Assembly (NCBI GenBank): GCA_013298325.1
Contig: JAAFHJ010000006.1
Span: forward strand, 22,308 to 31,189
Origin: Myxococcales bacterium
GTDB lineage: Bacteria > Myxococcota_A > Polyangia > Polyangiales > Polyangiaceae
DNA: 8,882 bases
Direction of reading: 5' to 3'
Below are positions 1-6,710 of this stretch, one piece after another. The notes under the pieces are model-generated. The model had not been told where the DNA came from, did no database searches, and saw nothing but the letters and a program-made list of their open reading frames with translations. The translations under genes and the position numbers were made by a program. Positions within the stretch are counted from its first letter, which is position 1. The number at the start of each line of letters is the position of its first letter.

Positions 1-1
1 C

Positions 2-1111
2 GCTGCGGGGCGAACCCTGGAAAAAGAGGCGGCGCGAGCCCTCATCGACGAAGGCCCCTACTTCGGGGCGCGCGCAAAGAGCGCCGGCCTCGTCGACGAT
101 CTCTGCCACGAGGACGAGGTCGCCGAGAAGCTTGGGCTCTTCGATCCGAAGGGGGTGAGCGCGGATAAAGCGGCGTTGAAAGCCGGTGAGAAAGGCCTTT
201 TGATCGACGGTCACCTCTACGACGCGATCACCCTCGCCTCCGAGCTCCCGGCGTTGCTCTCGAAGAAGAAGATCGTGGTGCTCCCGGCCCGCGGATCGAT
301 CGTCGGTGGCCATCGCCAGCAGGAGGGGGTCGTCGCCGATCGCCCGTTTATTGCTACCGTTCAGGCGCTTGCGAAGGATCCGAACGTCGCCGGCGTCGTC
401 CTCCTCGTCGACTCGGGGGGCGGCAGCGCGCTCGCCTCCGATCGCATGCATCATGCTTTGGTCGCCCTCGGGAACGCGAAGCCGCTCGTCGCCTATTTTT
501 CAAACGTCGCAGCGAGCGGTGGCTACTACCTCGGCGCCGCCGCGAAGAAGATCGTGGCGCGGCCGCGGACGATCACCGGATCGATCGGCGTCGTCGCCGT
601 GCGCCCCGTCGTCGATGGCGTCCTCGGGAAGCTCGGCGTGGTGCGGGATGGCGTCGTTCGCGGGAAAAATGCTGGGCTTCTTGAAGCCGGTCGGCGCCTC
701 GATGAGGAGGAGCGGAGCGCCGTGATGCGTGAGCTCGACGGCTGCTACGAGGGGTTCCTCGGCGTCGTCGGCGCCGGGCGCGGGCTCACCCGAGAAGAAG
801 TCCTTCACGTCGCCGAAGGGCGCGTCTGGACCGGCGAAGCGGCCGCCTCCAATGGGCTCGTCGACCGCCTCGGCGGCCTGGAAACGGCGATTGAAGAAGT
901 CCGTGCTCTCGGCGGAGAAGCGGCAAAAGATGCCGATATCGCTCTTGTTTCACCGCCAAAGCCGACGCTTGCAAACCTGCTTCGGGCCAATTTGGGGGCC
1001 GAAATGGGCTGGGCAGAACGGGCGCTGACGACCCTCGGCATCGACGGCGAAACGCTCGCCCTCGCCGCCGAAACCGGGCCGCTCTTCGTGAGCCCGATCC
1101 GCATCGAGTAA
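2..1111 (+). CDS. sppA: Signal peptide peptidase SppA, 5'-truncated by window edge
   Basis: C-terminal 369 codons of a signal peptide peptidase of the SppA (S49) family, a membrane-associated serine protease that degrades cleaved signal peptides. The frame is open from base 2, and residues such as YFGARAKSAGLVDDL near the edge match the end of the N-terminal repeat of long, two-domain SppA, so the GTG at 155 is not the start. In the C-terminal domain the nucleophile motif AASGGYY is present with the catalytic serine codon at 515-517. It is preceded by VDSGGGSA (the family usually has SPGG) and followed by TGSIGVV. In the long family form the general-base lysine lies in the N-terminal half, which is outside the window. 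The gene ends in TAA and runs into a strong terminator. It converges on the minus-strand genes and is not part of their operon. A short, sohB-like single-domain form is unlikely given the N-domain remnant. Confidence 0.93.
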   Translation, partial: AAGRTLEKEAARALIDEGPYFGARAKSAGLVDDLCHEDEVAEKLGLFDPKGVSADKAALKAGEKGLLIDGHLYDAITLASELPALLSKKKIVVLPARGSIVGGHRQQEGVVADRPFIATVQALAKDPNVAGVVLLVDSGGGSALASDRMHHALVALGNAKPLVAYFSNVAASGGYYLGAAAKKIVARPRTITGSIGVVAVRPVVDGVLGKLGVVRDGVVRGKNAGLLEAGRRLDEEERSAVMRELDGCYEGFLGVVGAGRGLTREEVLHVAEGRVWTGEAAASNGLVDRLGGLETAIEEVRALGGEAAKDADIALVSPPKPTLANLLRANLGAEMGWAERALTTLGIDGETLALAAETGPLFVSPIRIE

Positions 1112-1138
1112 GCGGCGAGCCGCCAAAAAAGGCGCGCA

Positions 1139-1171
1139 AAAAGGGATCGTGGAGCACCCACGATCCCTTTT
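1139..1171. terminator. Bidirectional intrinsic terminator between convergent genes
   Basis: A perfect 14-bp stem (1139-1152 pairs with 1158-1171; arm AAAAGGGATCGTGG) closes a 5-nt loop. The A-rich start of the left arm and T-rich end of the right arm give a U-tract in either direction, and further A's at 1125-1130 extend it for minus-strand transcripts. It lies 27 nt after the sppA stop and 18 nt after the stop of the minus-strand lipoprotein gene, so it can serve both. Confidence 0.9.
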
Positions 1172-1189
1172 GCATCCCTTTAGATAGAC

Positions 1190-1906
1190 TCAGTTTTTCG
1201 TGGCGGTGAAGGTGCCCTTGAGCTGGGAGTTCGGGTCGACGCCGTGGGTGAGCGTCCCGTCTTTCACGCAGAAGTCGTAGGTCTCATTCGCCGTCTTCAC
1301 CTGGTTGCCGACGATCTTGTAGGCGCCGCTGTCCGAGAGATCGCCGGTGACATCGACGGCGCAGTCGCAGGCGTTCACCGTCTGGCTGTCGACGCAGGTG
1401 CCGGTCGCGCCAGGGACCTGGGAGCCGATCAGGGCGCCGAGCTGGCTGCACTTGACCGGGAGCGGGACGCAGGAGAGCGGGAAGGTGACGTCGAAGTGGG
1501 TCTTCGTCGTCGCCGCGCGAACCGCTTTTCCGCAGTAAAATTGAAGTGTTCCAGTAATTTTGCTGTCGACCTTCGAGACCACGGCGGCCGGGCAGCGGCT
1601 CGTGAGCTGGGCGGTCGGGTCGTCGGTGCAGGCGGCCGAGTAGGTCCAGGTCGTCCCTTCCAGGGCGCCGCCGCAGGCGGTCACTGCGGTGCAGGTACCG
1701 AGAGTGACCGGGCCGGCGCTCGCCGTCGGGGCGGCCGGCGTCTCGCAGGCGGGGCCGCTGTCGGCGATGGCATCGACGGCCGCACCGCTATCGACGACGC
1801 CCGAGTCGACCATGGTCGGCTCGGAGGTGGTGTCGCTGCTGCAGGCGACAGAAAGGAGCGGGAGCGAGGCGGCGATGGCGACGAAAGCGAAGGCGAGAGG
1901 GCGCAT
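1190..1906 (-). CDS. Secreted cysteine-rich lipoprotein of unknown function
   Basis: 238-aa protein that I do not recognise beyond being a lipoprotein. The chosen ATG (1904-1906) begins a clean signal peptide: MRPL, a hydrophobic stretch to about residue 20, then LSVAC with the lipidated cysteine at C22 (the -3 position is Ser, slightly off the usual lipobox). Residues 34-51 form an Asp-Ser-Gly-rich linker, common in Polyangia lipoproteins. The rest (about 54-238) is Thr/Ser/Val-rich, probably beta-stranded, with 12 further cysteines (54, 72, 78, 93, 105, 125, 146, 153, 171, 180, 182, 213), an even number suited to disulphides outside the cytoplasm. The frame extends upstream to 2047, but that part overlaps tlyA and lacks a signal sequence. 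It follows tlyA by 79 nt, with only a 5-bp mini-hairpin (1929-1941) between, so it may be read through from the operon or have its own promoter. The Shine-Dalgarno sequence is weak. Confidence 0.8.
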   Translation of the reverse strand: MRPLAFAFVAIAASLPLLSVACSSDTTSEPTMVDSGVVDSGAAVDAIADSGPACETPAAPTASAGPVTLGTCTAVTACGGALEGTTWTYSAACTDDPTAQLTSRCPAAVVSKVDSKITGTLQFYCGKAVRAATTKTHFDVTFPLSCVPLPVKCSQLGALIGSQVPGATGTCVDSQTVNACDCAVDVTGDLSDSGAYKIVGNQVKTANETYDFCVKDGTLTHGVDPNSQLKGTFTATKN

Positions 1907-1928
1907 GGAGTCTTCGGTGTTACCTGAT

Positions 1929-1941
1929 CCCGACCTTCGGG
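1929..1941 (-). other. Small hairpin in the tlyA-lipoprotein gap
   Basis: CCCGA/TCGGG 5-bp stem with a 3-nt loop inside the 79-nt gap (1907-1985) between tlyA and the lipoprotein gene. There is no T-run after it on the minus strand, so it is a poor terminator. Nothing else convincing is seen in this gap. Confidence 0.3.
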
Positions 1942-1985
1942 CAATGGTTATCACCGTGCGGGCGGTTCCTCGGCGTTCGTCCGGC

Positions 1986-2726
1986 TCACAAGAGGCGGGT
2001 GGCGTGCACGAAGGCTTCGACGTTCCCCTTGGGGCCAGGGAGCACACAATCGGTCGTGGCGACGATCGTGTAGCCGGCCTCTTTTACGGAAGCGACCGCG
2101 CGCTCAATGGCGGCAGTTCGCACTGCTTCGTCGCGGATCACGCCGCGCCCTTTGGTGACGGCGTCGCGCCCCGCCTCAAACTGGGGCTTTACGAGCGCGA
2201 CGAGCGCACCCCCCGGCTTCGTGCAACGGGCGATCGCTTCCATGAGCTTCCCGAGGCCGATAAACGAGGCGTCGACGACGACAAGGTCGACGGGGCCACC
2301 TAGAAATTCTGCGGTGATTTCGCGTGCATTCGTCCCCTCGTGGGCGACGACTCGCCGATCGGCGAGGAGCTTCGCGTGGAGCTGGGCGACGCCGACGTCG
2401 ACGGCAAAAACCTTCGTCGCGCCCCGCTGGAGGAGGCAGTCGGTGAAGCCGCCCGTCGAAGAGCCGACGTCGAGGCACACGAGGCCGGTCGGGTCGACGG
2501 CGAAGGCGTCGAGGGCGCCGGCGAGCTTGACGCCGCCCCGCGAAACAAACCCGTGATCGGACCCTTTCACATAAAGTTCCGAGTCTTCCGCGATCGGGTG
2601 GCCCGGCTTTTCAATGCGGGAATCCTTCCCGTGCACAAGCCCGGCAAGCACGAGCGCCTGCGCCTTGGCCCGCGTCGGCGCGAGGCCCCGATCGACGAGC
2701 AGCTGATCGACACGTACTTTCGCCAC
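1986..2726 (-). CDS. tlyA: TlyA-family rRNA (cytidine-2'-O)-methyltransferase
   Basis: 246-aa TlyA protein. The family methylates the 2'-OH of cytidines in 16S and/or 23S rRNA using S-adenosylmethionine; older annotations call it hemolysin A. Domains: an N-terminal S4 RNA-binding domain (about 3-60, VRVDQLLVDRGLAPTRAKA), then an FtsJ-like Rossmann methyltransferase (about 61-246). SAM motif I is LDVGSSTGGFTDCLL (85-99) and the acidic end of strand 2 is FAVD (107-110). The K-D-K-E catalytic set expected of this superfamily is visible as K67 (GGVK), D152 (VVDASF), K180 (LVKPQF) and E237 (NVEAF). The length is slightly short but complete. The start is a GTG (2724-2726). Its likely Shine-Dalgarno TAAGG (2734-2738) overlaps the stop codon of the upstream binding-protein gene, only 9 nt away, which suggests translational coupling. 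Confidence 0.93.
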   Translation of the reverse strand: MAKVRVDQLLVDRGLAPTRAKAQALVLAGLVHGKDSRIEKPGHPIAEDSELYVKGSDHGFVSRGGVKLAGALDAFAVDPTGLVCLDVGSSTGGFTDCLLQRGATKVFAVDVGVAQLHAKLLADRRVVAHEGTNAREITAEFLGGPVDLVVVDASFIGLGKLMEAIARCTKPGGALVALVKPQFEAGRDAVTKGRGVIRDEAVRTAAIERAVASVKEAGYTIVATTDCVLPGPKGNVEAFVHATRLL

Positions 2727-2735
2727 GACGCTGCC

Positions 2736-3641
2736 TTACCGCAGCGGTTGCGGCGCGCGCGAGCTTTCCTCGTCGGGGAGCGGAACGCTCGGGTGAATCG
2801 CATGGGCGAGCGCCGCGATCCCGCGGGGGAGGCGCGGCCCCGGCCGGAGGACCGCCTCGTCACGAAGGGCGACAACGTGCCCCTCTTTAACGGCACGAAG
2901 CGATGCAAATCCAGGTGTTTGTGCCGTCACTCGCGGTTCATCGCCCCCCATGACGGCGTCGAGGATCACGTCGGGATCGAGGGCGGCGATGCGCTCGGCG
3001 GGGAGCGTCGGGTAGCCGGTCGCCGGAGCGACGACGTTGGTTCCGTGGGCGCGGGCGAGCATCTCGTCGGGGAAGGTCCCCCCGCCGGCGACGACGACCG
3101 GGTTCGTTCCGAAGACGAGGAGCACCCGGACCTTGGGGGCGCTCGCGAGGGCGCCGTCGAGGGCGGCGAGCTGGCGATCGAGGCGATCTAGGAGCTTTGT
3201 TCCATCGGCGGTGTGGCCGGCCCGTTGGGAAAGTTCCCCGATCATTGCGCGGACTTCCCCGATGCTCTCCGTGCGCGGAAAATAGGTTTGAATCCCGAGC
3301 GCTTCGAGGCGCTTGGTGAAGCGGTCGCCGGCAGGCCCGCGGGCACCGACGACGAGCGTCGGCCGAAGGGCTAGAATTCCTTCAAGATCGGCATCGACGA
3401 AGCCCCCCACCGCCGGGAGGGCGGCGACCTCGGGCGGGTAGTTGCAGAAGCGGGATCGGCCGACGGTGACCGCGCCGGCATCGACGGCGAAGAGGGTCTC
3501 GGTCGTCGAGGGGGAGAGGCTGACGACGCGCGGGGACGCCGTCGCAGCGGTCGGAGGCGGCTTGTGGCAGGCGCTCGCGCCAGCGCCGATGGCGACAGCG
3601 GCGAAGGCGAGCGCCGCGAAGGCGAGGAGACTTCGGCTCAC
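2736..3641 (-). CDS. btuF: BtuF-like ABC-type cobalamin/metallo-complex binding lipoprotein
   Basis: 301-aa substrate-binding protein of the helical-backbone metal-receptor family (PF01497), closest in look to BtuF, the periplasmic vitamin B12 binder. The N-terminus is an export signal with a lipobox-like GASAC, so C25 is probably lipidated. The family signatures are VVSLSPSTTETLFA (39-52), then FCNYPPEVAALPAVGG (65-80), matching the Cys-x-Tyr-Pro and Pro-x-Val-Gly pattern of cobalamin binders, and LEGILALRPTLVV (86-98). The second lobe contains a VLLVFGTNPVVVAG strand (173-186) and ends with the helix LPRGIAALAHAIHP. No BtuC permease or BtuD ATPase gene is in the window, so any transporter partner is encoded elsewhere. 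The GTG start overlaps the regulator's TGA by 4 nt (GTGA, 3638-3641), showing coupling. Ligand identity (cobalamin, heme or siderophore) is inferred from family only. No cobalamin riboswitch is apparent upstream. Confidence 0.85.
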   Translation of the reverse strand: MSRSLLAFAALAFAAVAIGAGASACHKPPPTAATASPRVVSLSPSTTETLFAVDAGAVTVGRSRFCNYPPEVAALPAVGGFVDADLEGILALRPTLVVGARGPAGDRFTKRLEALGIQTYFPRTESIGEVRAMIGELSQRAGHTADGTKLLDRLDRQLAALDGALASAPKVRVLLVFGTNPVVVAGGGTFPDEMLARAHGTNVVAPATGYPTLPAERIAALDPDVILDAVMGGDEPRVTAQTPGFASLRAVKEGHVVALRDEAVLRPGPRLPRGIAALAHAIHPSVPLPDEESSRAPQPLR

Positions 3642-5056
3642 TTCGCGCTCAGTAGTCCGTATTTGTGGAGCTTTTCAATGAGCGCGGGTCGTGAAATTCC
3701 GAGGCGTCGCGCCGTCTCGCTCTGGTTCTTGGCGGCCGCTTCGAACTCGGCGGCGAGGATGCTCCGCTCGTAGGCTTCGACGCGCATCCGGAGGGGCCCG
3801 CTCATCGGGAGCTCGGCGGGATTGCGTGCAGCCTGCATGCTCGTCGGCTCTTCGAGGGAGCGCCAGAGGGCGAGCGTGATGCGGTCGTCGGGGGCGAGGG
3901 CGAGGAGGCGCGCGACGGTGTTTTCTACCTCGCGGACGTTCCCCGGCCAGGCGTGCGCTTTCATGGCGGCGAGGAGCGCCGGCTCGACGTCGACGGCCCC
4001 CATCCCGTAGCGCTCGCCGAGGCTCCGCGTGAAGGCGAGGACGAGCGGTTCGATGTCTTCAAGGCGCTCCCGGAGCGGCGGGACGCGGATCGGGACGACG
4101 GCGAGGCGGTAGTAGAGGTCTTCCCGGAAGCGGCCGGCGCGGACGTCGGCGAGGAGATCGCGGTTTGTGGCGGCGACGAGGCGCACGTCGACGCGCTCGA
4201 CGACGCCGCCGACCGGCTGAACCTCGCCGCTCTGGAGGGCGCGGAGGATTGTCGCCTGGATGGCGAGGGGCAACTCGCCGATTTCATCGATGAAAAGCGT
4301 GCCTCCGTCGGCCTGTTGGAAGAAGCCCCGCCGCGCTTGGCTGGCGCCGGTGAAGGCCCCCTTGGTGTGGCCGAAGAGCTCGGCCTCGGCGAGTTCGCTT
4401 GCGATCGCGGCGGCGTTGCAGCGGATGAAGGCCTTGGTGGCGCGGCGCGAGTGGGCGTGGATGGCGGCGGCGACGACGTCTTTGCCGGCACCGCTCTCTC
4501 CAGACACGAGCACGGTGACGTCCTTCGGGGCGACCCGCGCGACGACGTCGAGGACCTTACGGAGCGCCGGGCTTTCGCAGACGACCGGGCGACCGAGGGT
4601 CGTCTCGGCGCGGAGGCGCGCGTTTTCGAGGCGTAGGGCGCGGAGTTCGAGGCCGCGGCGGACGACGTGGACGACCTCGTCGGGATCGAAGGGCTTCGGC
4701 AAGTAGTCGAAAGCACCCCCTTTCATGGCGGCGACGGCGACCCGCTCGGAGCCGTGGGCGGTGACCATGATGACCGGCACGCTCGGATCGAGGGCGCGGA
4801 GGCGGGCGAGGACCTGCATCCCGTCGAGGTCGGGCATCGCGAGATCGGTGAGGACGATGTCGGCGCCGCGGAGCTCGAATTCCTGGAGGCCGGGGAGGCC
4901 GCCATCGGCGGTTTCTACAGAAAATCCGGCGTCGGAGAGGACCGCCTCTAGCGTGAACCGGATCCCGGGATCGTCGTCGACCACAAGGACACGCTGCGGA
5001 TTCGGCGCGACGCGGCGCGACGTGAGCGGCGACTCGGGCGAGGTACGATGCTGCAT
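3638..5056 (-). CDS. NtrC-family sigma-54-dependent response regulator
   Basis: 472-aa three-domain enhancer-binding protein. Receiver (about 22-135): acidic residues D27-D29, phosphoacceptor D71 (VLTDLAMPDLDG), conserved T99 and K121. AAA+ sigma-54 activation domain (about 155-385): Walker A GESGAGKD (186-193), the GAFTGA loop that contacts sigma-54 intact at 233-238, Walker B GGTLFIDE (251-258), AATNRDL (295-301), and WPGNVRE (370-376). C-terminal Fis-type helix-turn-helix (about 425-470, NQSETARRLGISRPALIEKL) for enhancer DNA. All key residues are present, so it should be an active, phosphorylation-controlled activator. Its ATG (5054-5056) directly abuts the kinase TAA (5057-5059), and it has no clear Shine-Dalgarno of its own, which points to termination-reinitiation. 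Its partner is almost certainly the adjacent kinase. I found no convincing sigma-54 promoter in the window, so its targets may lie elsewhere. Confidence 0.95.
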   Translation of the reverse strand: MQHRTSPESPLTSRRVAPNPQRVLVVDDDPGIRFTLEAVLSDAGFSVETADGGLPGLQEFELRGADIVLTDLAMPDLDGMQVLARLRALDPSVPVIMVTAHGSERVAVAAMKGGAFDYLPKPFDPDEVVHVVRRGLELRALRLENARLRAETTLGRPVVCESPALRKVLDVVARVAPKDVTVLVSGESGAGKDVVAAAIHAHSRRATKAFIRCNAAAIASELAEAELFGHTKGAFTGASQARRGFFQQADGGTLFIDEIGELPLAIQATILRALQSGEVQPVGGVVERVDVRLVAATNRDLLADVRAGRFREDLYYRLAVVPIRVPPLRERLEDIEPLVLAFTRSLGERYGMGAVDVEPALLAAMKAHAWPGNVREVENTVARLLALAPDDRITLALWRSLEEPTSMQAARNPAELPMSGPLRMRVEAYERSILAAEFEAAAKNQSETARRLGISRPALIEKLHKYGLLSAK

Positions 5057-6628
5057 TTACAAGGCTTTCGGGCGCGGAGGGGGCGTAAAGTGGGGCGTCG
5101 ACGGGAGCGAGCGGACGGCGTCACTGGCGTCGCGAGGGAGGCGGACAACGGCGCGCGTCCCTTTTGGAAGTGAGCCCGCCGTCTCTCGCGACGCGTTTGT
5201 CTCCGCCCGTCGAGACGCCGGATCGGAGAACGCCTCCGCCAGAGAACTCGCTGGCGGTCGCGAACGGACGGGCTCTCCCTGGGCGACGCTCTCGTAGCGG
5301 AGGGTGCCGCCGTGCTGCTCGATTTGTGCGCGGGCGACGGCGATGCCGAGGCCGGAACCGCCGTCTTTTGTCGAGAAATAGGGGCGCTTGATGCGCTCAA
5401 GGACCTCCGGCGTCATGCCGCTGCCGCGATCGATGACGGCGATCTCCACGAAGTCACCATCGGCGGCGAGCTCGATGCCGACCTCCGAATCGAAGGGGGA
5501 CGCATGAATCGCGTTCAACAGGAGATTCAGGAGCGCTTGTCGGACTTTGCGCGGGTCGGCGACGATCGATCCGACGGCGGCGCTCGTCTCCGTGACGTGG
5601 AGGCGGACGCCAAACTCGCGGGCGCGGAGCTCCAGAAGGACGACGAGCGCCTCGCAGACTTCGGTCAGATGGATCTTCTGGGGATGGATGTCGTCAAGTC
5701 CTCGTGAAAACGAGAGAAAGCCGTCGACGATCGACTGGAGACGCTCGGCTTCTTGGGCGACGATCCGGAGGCGCTCCTGGACTTTGGGGTCGTTCGACTG
5801 GCGGACCATGTGCGTCGAGAGCCCCTTGATGGCGGCGAGCGGGTTCTTCACCTCGTGGGCGAGGCGCGCGGCGACCCCTTCGAGGCTCCGGGTGCGGTCC
5901 TCGGTTTCGTGGAAGAGCTCCTCGCGGCGGGCGGCGAGCTCCCGAGAGAGGCCGTCGGCGAGGCTCGCAAAGCGGCCCCCCATGAAGGCGATGCCGGCGG
6001 TCGTGATGAGGCAGGAGACCGTCGCCAACAGCACGTATTCATGGCTCGACCAGCCGGCGTGGGGCTGAAGATGCCCTTCGAGGAGGCCGACCGGCGTGAA
6101 CGAAAGGGCCCCCATGACCAAGAAGCCGACGAAGAAGAAGACGGTCGCCGCCTTCCGCTGGGCGACGAGCACCGGGTGGGCCGACATCGGCATCAGCATC
6201 GGAATGCCGGTCACCAGGAGCGGCGACGCGAGGCCTCCCGTGTTGGCGATGCTCACGAAGTAGGTGGCGGCGCCAAGAAGGGGGCCGATGCGGACGGCGA
6301 AAAACGAGGGGCGCAACGTGCGTGCGCGCGCCGGGGAATCGAGCGATTTCGGGCGGCTGGAAGCGGCGGCGATGCACGCAGCGAGGACAACCCCCTGGAG
6401 GACGAGGTGAATCGTCGACTCCCGGTAGGCGACCAAGACGCCGAGGACGAAGATCTGGAAGGGGACGATCGCGATCGCCTGCCAGCGCGTCGCTGCGCGC
6501 GACATTTCGCCGAAGGTGTCGGTGCGGAAGTCGAGGAGGCGGGCCGCCTCGCCGGCGTCCGAGGGGGCGGCGAAGGGGACCCGCGCCGTCTCGGAAACCT
6601 CCCGCGGCTCGTCATGGGGCGACGTCAT
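5057..6628 (-). CDS. Membrane sensor histidine kinase with an in-frame palindromic insertion
   Basis: 523-aa two-component sensor kinase. After about 45 hydrophilic residues come roughly six hydrophobic segments (about 48-70, 72-90, 110-127, 132-150, 159-177, 197-216) with short loops, so the signal is probably sensed in or near the membrane. A coiled linker (about 225-250) leads to the HisKA domain with phospho-accepting H258 in LAHEVKNPLAAIKG. The HATPase_c domain has the N box (LLLNAIHAS, N372), G1 DRGSGM (400-405), the F-like YFSTKDGG and G2 GSGLGIA (425-431). Near the C-terminus, the expected final strands GGTLRYES and GTRAVVRLP are separated by 38 residues (451-488) that look foreign and contain a palindromic repeat copy. 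The usual spacing there is only a few residues. The ATG at 6626-6628 has a weak ribosome site; M42 is a possible alternative. The gene ends directly against the response regulator start. Confidence 0.92.
   Translation of the reverse strand: MTSPHDEPREVSETARVPFAAPSDAGEAARLLDFRTDTFGEMSRAATRWQAIAIVPFQIFVLGVLVAYRESTIHLVLQGVVLAACIAAASSRPKSLDSPARARTLRPSFFAVRIGPLLGAATYFVSIANTGGLASPLLVTGIPMLMPMSAHPVLVAQRKAATVFFFVGFLVMGALSFTPVGLLEGHLQPHAGWSSHEYVLLATVSCLITTAGIAFMGGRFASLADGLSRELAARREELFHETEDRTRSLEGVAARLAHEVKNPLAAIKGLSTHMVRQSNDPKVQERLRIVAQEAERLQSIVDGFLSFSRGLDDIHPQKIHLTEVCEALVVLLELRAREFGVRLHVTETSAAVGSIVADPRKVRQALLNLLLNAIHASPFDSEVGIELAADGDFVEIAVIDRGSGMTPEVLERIKRPYFSTKDGGSGLGIAVARAQIEQHGGTLRYESVAQGEPVRSRPPASSLAEAFSDPASRRAETNASRETAGSLPKGTRAVVRLPRDASDAVRSLPSTPHFTPPPRPKAL
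5165..5278 (-). repeat. 114-bp in-frame insertion in the kinase gene carrying palindrome copy A
   Basis: Codons 451-488 of the kinase, inferred as an insertion because the flanks (RYESVAQ and KGTRAVVRLP) rejoin to a normal HATPase_c end. The length is exactly 38 codons and contains no stop. Inside, 7-bp inverted repeats TCGCGAC (5186-5192) and GTCGCGA (5257-5263) enclose two hairpins: the repeat core (5193-5233) and a CCGCCAG/CTGGCGG hairpin (5236-5242 with 5251-5257; this overlaps the outer arm by one base). The peptide encoded by the core is AFSDPASRRAETNA. The exact borders are approximate. Confidence 0.7.
5193..5233 (+). repeat. Palindromic dispersed repeat, copy A (inside the kinase gene)
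   Basis: 41-bp unit opening with GCGTTTGTCTCCG and closing with CGGAGAACGC, so the ends pair (GCGTT with AACGC, CTCCG with CGGAG) with a 3-nt TGT bulge in the left arm. It is very like copy C; the main differences are in the hairpin tip. On the minus strand it is translated as part of the kinase. Confidence 0.85.
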
Positions 6629-6655
6629 GATCGCTTAGAGGCCGGGAGCGCCAAT

Positions 6656-6695
6656 GGGTTGCCTCCGTCCGGCGGGGCGCCGGATCGGAGTGCCC
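6656..6695 (+). repeat. Palindromic dispersed repeat, copy D (between kinase and protease genes)
   Basis: 40-bp diverged unit with the same architecture. Arms TCCGGC/GCCGGA and CTCCG/CGGAG close a GGGGC loop, and the outer TGGG/CCCA bases can also pair. It sits 15 nt beyond the protease stop and 27 nt before the kinase start, so it forms a strong hairpin in any transcript crossing from protease to kinase. No T-run follows it, so it is not a standard terminator, but it could attenuate read-through or stabilise an mRNA 3' end. Confidence 0.75.
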
Positions 6696-6710
6696 AATCT
6701 TTACGCGATT

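Noticed and set aside
155..1111. sppA starting at the GTG at 155
   Set aside because: The frame is open to the left edge and the upstream residues match SppA, so the gene is truncated by the window rather than starting there.
1533..1565. A/T-rich inverted repeat (CAGTAAAATT / AATTTTGCTG) inside the lipoprotein gene
   Set aside because: A 10-bp stem with one G-T pair and a 13-nt loop within a well-supported coding region; it may be chance, and no second copy was seen.
1907..1985. Promoter for the lipoprotein gene (TTGCCC, 16 nt, TAACAC)
   Set aside because: The -10 match is poor and it would place the start site almost on the ATG.
1907..2047. Longer N-terminus for the lipoprotein gene
   Set aside because: It would overlap the tlyA 3' end and hide the signal peptide; the residues look like non-coding GC-rich translation.
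3642..5056. Cobalamin riboswitch for the BtuF-like gene
   Set aside because: The gene overlaps the upstream regulator coding region and no B12-box-like leader exists.
6629..6710. Sigma-54 promoter for autoregulation of the kinase operon
   Set aside because: No GG-N10-GC element of the TGGCAC/TTGC type was found in the gap.
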